Below, one piece after another: positions 63,615 through 64,000 of a stretch of DNA of 64,000 bases. The position numbers were made by a program, and so were the translations under genes. The notes beneath the pieces were generated by a model. The model made no database searches and was not told where the DNA came from. It was given only the letters and a program-made list of their open reading frames with translations. The stretch comes from Nematopogon swammerdamellus. Lineage: Eukaryota > Arthropoda > Insecta > Lepidoptera > Adelidae. Where the stretch lies: the NCBI GenBank assembly GCA_946902875.1, contig OX336339.1:2412397-2476396 (forward strand), read 5' to 3'. Every line of letters starts with the position of its first letter. Position 1 is the stretch's first letter.

Positions 63615-64000
63615 ATATGGTGCGTAATGAACATACATCGGAATCCGCGGGGCACGAATGATTCAAGGTTGTTTAGTGATGGGACAATGTATCCACAAAT
63701 ATCGAAAATCGATCGTTATTTTAGAATAATATGAAATAATGTCGATTATTAAAACTAAGAGTATTTCTATAGAAAATAAGATATAATAAACAAATGTTGT
63801 ATTTACTTTGTAGGTACAATACAAATCTGTTCAAACCACAATATTAGTTTTATTAGTATGGAATAGAAAGAATTTGATTTTTTTTACCAACTTACACGTG
63901 TTACATCATAATGATATTGAAGACTTTTTTGTTACTGTTATGAGACTGAATCGATTAGGCCAAAAAATCAACCACCTATTTTTTTATTTAAACACATAAA

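Overview
This window looks like nuclear DNA from a moth or butterfly (Lepidoptera). The genes have introns with insect-type splice sites and GC-rich exons in AT-rich surroundings. Each exon set matches an animal-specific family: CD36-type scavenger receptor, FAM151/menorin, PDGF/VEGF-related factor, CACHD1-like VWA/Cache receptor, and a malate-dehydrogenase-like C-terminus. The rest is dense with lepidopteran-style transposons: mariner, R1-clade and RTE-clade LINEs, Helitron-like ends, hAT and TA-target MITEs, and tRNA/5S-derived SINEs. I cannot name the species. The tRNA/5S hybrid SINE fits a noctuid-like moth, but that is only a hint. || Layout. 1-2165: repeats upstream of the first visible exon. 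About 2166-17881 (+): seven exons of a CD36-family gene whose N-terminal exon lies outside the window or was not found. Its fifth exon is followed by a broken array of 125-bp copies of its own 3' end. A 5'-truncated R1-type retrotransposon (11733-15167) sits inside that array with a clean 14-bp target duplication. 20912-36605 (+): a four-exon FAM151/menorin gene. Its signal-peptide exon is separated from the body by a 9-kb intron full of LINE fragments. 36606-43041: a mobile-element belt (TAGAG-type TIR element, MITEs, SINEs). 43042-47259 (+): a four-exon PDGF/VEGF-type growth factor, with a decayed partial copy of its exon 2 in intron 2. 47260-53087: MITEs, SINEs and a palindromic element with a tRNA-like core. 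53088-56693 (+): an uninterrupted 1201-codon CACHD1-like membrane protein gene with a transposon starting 38 bp after its stop. 56694-62598: Helitron-like, hAT and minisatellite sequence, including a TIR element inserted in a minisatellite with a 4-bp duplication. 62599-62912 (-): the last exon of a malate-dehydrogenase-like gene running off the right edge. || How it fits together. The five genes are functionally unrelated and are not an operon. Four encode secreted or membrane proteins: lipid/ligand uptake, dendrite-guidance-type menorin, growth-factor signalling, and channel or receptor modulation. The window shows heavy but structured transposon traffic. Elements end within 7-70 bp of several splice sites. 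Partial exons have been copied into the adjacent intron at two genes. Several insertions can be dated relative to one another by nesting. I found no CRISPR array, rRNA operon, intact tRNA gene or intact autonomous transposon.
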